Made by a program: the position numbers and the translations under genes. Below, in pieces: positions 5,282 through 6,137 of a stretch of DNA of 6,137 nucleotides. Within the stretch, counting starts at the first letter, position 1, and each line of letters starts with the position of its first letter. Origin of the DNA: Bacillota bacterium. Lineage in GTDB: Bacteria; Bacillota; Clostridia; Oscillospirales; Ruminococcaceae. Where the stretch lies: positions 1 to 6,137 of the forward strand of contig JAEWWW010000116.1 of NCBI GenBank assembly GCA_023396215.1. Direction: 5' to 3'. The notes beneath the pieces were generated by a model, which was not told the origin of the DNA, made no database searches, and worked only from the letters and a program-made list of their open reading frames with translations.

Positions 5282-6137
5282 TCAGTGGAATGAATCCCGG
5301 GGAAAAATGGTGGTGTTCAGGCCGGGGAACCGGGGTACGTCCCGGTGGCTCCCGATGCCCGGCAGCGGCTCCGGCTGGCCGTCCCTGAGGCGGTGGGGAG
5401 AGGTTTTCTTCATCTCGTCCACCATCATCTCCCGCAGCTGTCGCAGCACTTCCCGATGCGCCGGGTCGTTTGCAAGGTTGCGCTGCTCATAGGGGTCGTC
5501 TTTCAGGTTGAAGAGCAGTTGATGGTCGCCGACGGCTGTCCACATATATTTGTAGTCGCCCTTTATCACCCCGAAATACTGGTGCAGGCAGTTGCCGTAG
5601 AAGCTCTGCTCCTCCGGGCTGTCGAGGTAGTCCAACAGGTCGGTGCCTTCCATGGTTTCGGGCGCCTCCACCCCGCAGATAGAGAGGATGGTGGGCATCA
5701 GGTCGGCAAGGGTCATGAGCTTGTCGCAGCGCAGGCCGCGCAGCTTTTCATAATCGGGGTGGGAATGCCCAAACTCGGCCGGGGGCTTGATAATAAAGGG
5801 GATGTGGGCCGAGCCCTCGTGAAAGACCGTCTTTGCCCCCATGTTGTGGTCGCCCAGCATGTCGCCATGGTCCGAGGTGAAGATAATCCAGGTGTTTTGC
5901 AGCAGGTTCAGCTCCCGCATGCGGGCAAAGAGGACGCCAAGGTTGTAGTCTATCTGGGTGATGCAGGCGTAGTAGGCCCGCTTCACCTGCTGTTTTTGGT
6001 AGTCGGACATCCGCCACAGGTTGTTGAGCTGAAAGGTGGGCTTATAAAAGCCCTGGGGCGCCGTCGCCATATCCTCCGACCAGTCGCCGGTCACCGGCGG
6101 CGAGAGGGGCGCATCCTTGTAAAGCTCCCAGTAGGTG
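5282..6137 (-). CDS. Sulfatase, C-terminal part (5' end outside the window)
   Basis: 284 residues are visible. The frame is open to the right edge and begins in the window with TYWELYKDAPLSPP, so the gene starts outside; the internal GTG at 6094 is not a credible start. It belongs to the same sulfatase superfamily as the gene at 136-1608 but is clearly a different subfamily. The metal-site strand FTSDHGDMLGDH (Asp at 5870-5872) is followed by GAKTVFHEGSAHIPFII, with the usual Lys and His, and by the C-terminal turn LLFNLKDDPYEQRNL. The formylglycine motif (C/SxPSR) lies in the missing N-terminal part, so Cys/Ser type, activity and any signal peptide cannot be judged. The expected reaction is hydrolysis of a sulfate ester, with a sugar sulfate the likely substrate from context. 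The aldolase gene follows after 48 bases on the same strand, suggesting co-transcription. Confidence 0.9.
   Translation of the reverse strand, partial: TYWELYKDAPLSPPVTGDWSEDMATAPQGFYKPTFQLNNLWRMSDYQKQQVKRAYYACITQIDYNLGVLFARMRELNLLQNTWIIFTSDHGDMLGDHNMGAKTVFHEGSAHIPFIIKPPAEFGHSHPDYEKLRGLRCDKLMTLADLMPTILSICGVEAPETMEGTDLLDYLDSPEEQSFYGNCLHQYFGVIKGDYKYMWTAVGDHQLLFNLKDDPYEQRNLANDPAHREVLRQLREMMVDEMKKTSPHRLRDGQPEPLPGIGSHRDVPRFPGLNTTIFPRDSFH

Noticed and set aside
6092..6094. GTG as start codon of the right-hand sulfatase
   Set aside because: The frame stays open to the window edge with sulfatase-like sequence, and the N-terminal half with the formylglycine motif is missing, so the gene simply continues outside.

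Overview
The window reads as part of a catabolic gene cluster from a GC-rich, gut-type Clostridia (Oscillospirales-like) bacterium. This rests on the Firmicutes-type phosphoglucose-isomerase architecture, purine-rich AAAGGAG/AGGAAGG ribosome binding sites, GC-rich codon use and short palindromic GTAGGGGCG intergenic repeats. No taxonomic marker gene is present, so the placement is an inference. All five recognisable genes lie on the minus strand, and long plus-strand frames are antisense shadows.

In transcription order (right to left) the layout is as follows. First comes the C-terminal part of a sulfatase that runs off the right edge (5282-6137). After 48 bases with a GC-rich hairpin comes a zinc-dependent class II sugar-bisphosphate aldolase (4085-5233). 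A TauE/SafE-type permease follows (3220 to about 4005, apparently with a non-ATG start). Next is a 327-base gap holding two GTAGGGG...CCCCTAC palindromic elements and probably a promoter. The second gene group is a phosphoglucose-isomerase (PGI) homologue (1636-2892), followed 27 bases later by a complete formylglycine-type sulfatase without a signal peptide (136-1608). A strong hairpin terminator (50-87) ends the unit.

The combination of two sulfatases, a TauE/SafE transporter (a family that exports sulfite, sulfoacetate and other organosulfur anions), a PGI homologue and a DHAP-forming aldolase suggests use of a sulfated or sulfonated sugar. Two details strengthen this. The PGI homologue keeps its catalytic Glu/His/Lys but has a rewritten phosphate-binding loop (AKNFETLEP where SKSGTTTEP is usual). 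The aldolase keeps its zinc and DHAP-phosphate residues but differs in the loop that faces the far end of the substrate. Both changes map to the C6 end of a hexose. The working hypothesis is an isomerase-(kinase)-aldolase route for a C6-modified hexose, formally like sulfoglycolysis (sulfo-EMP) but with sulfatases attached. The kinase, the C3-product reductase, the importer and the sulfatase maturase are not in this window, so the pathway remains a hypothesis.
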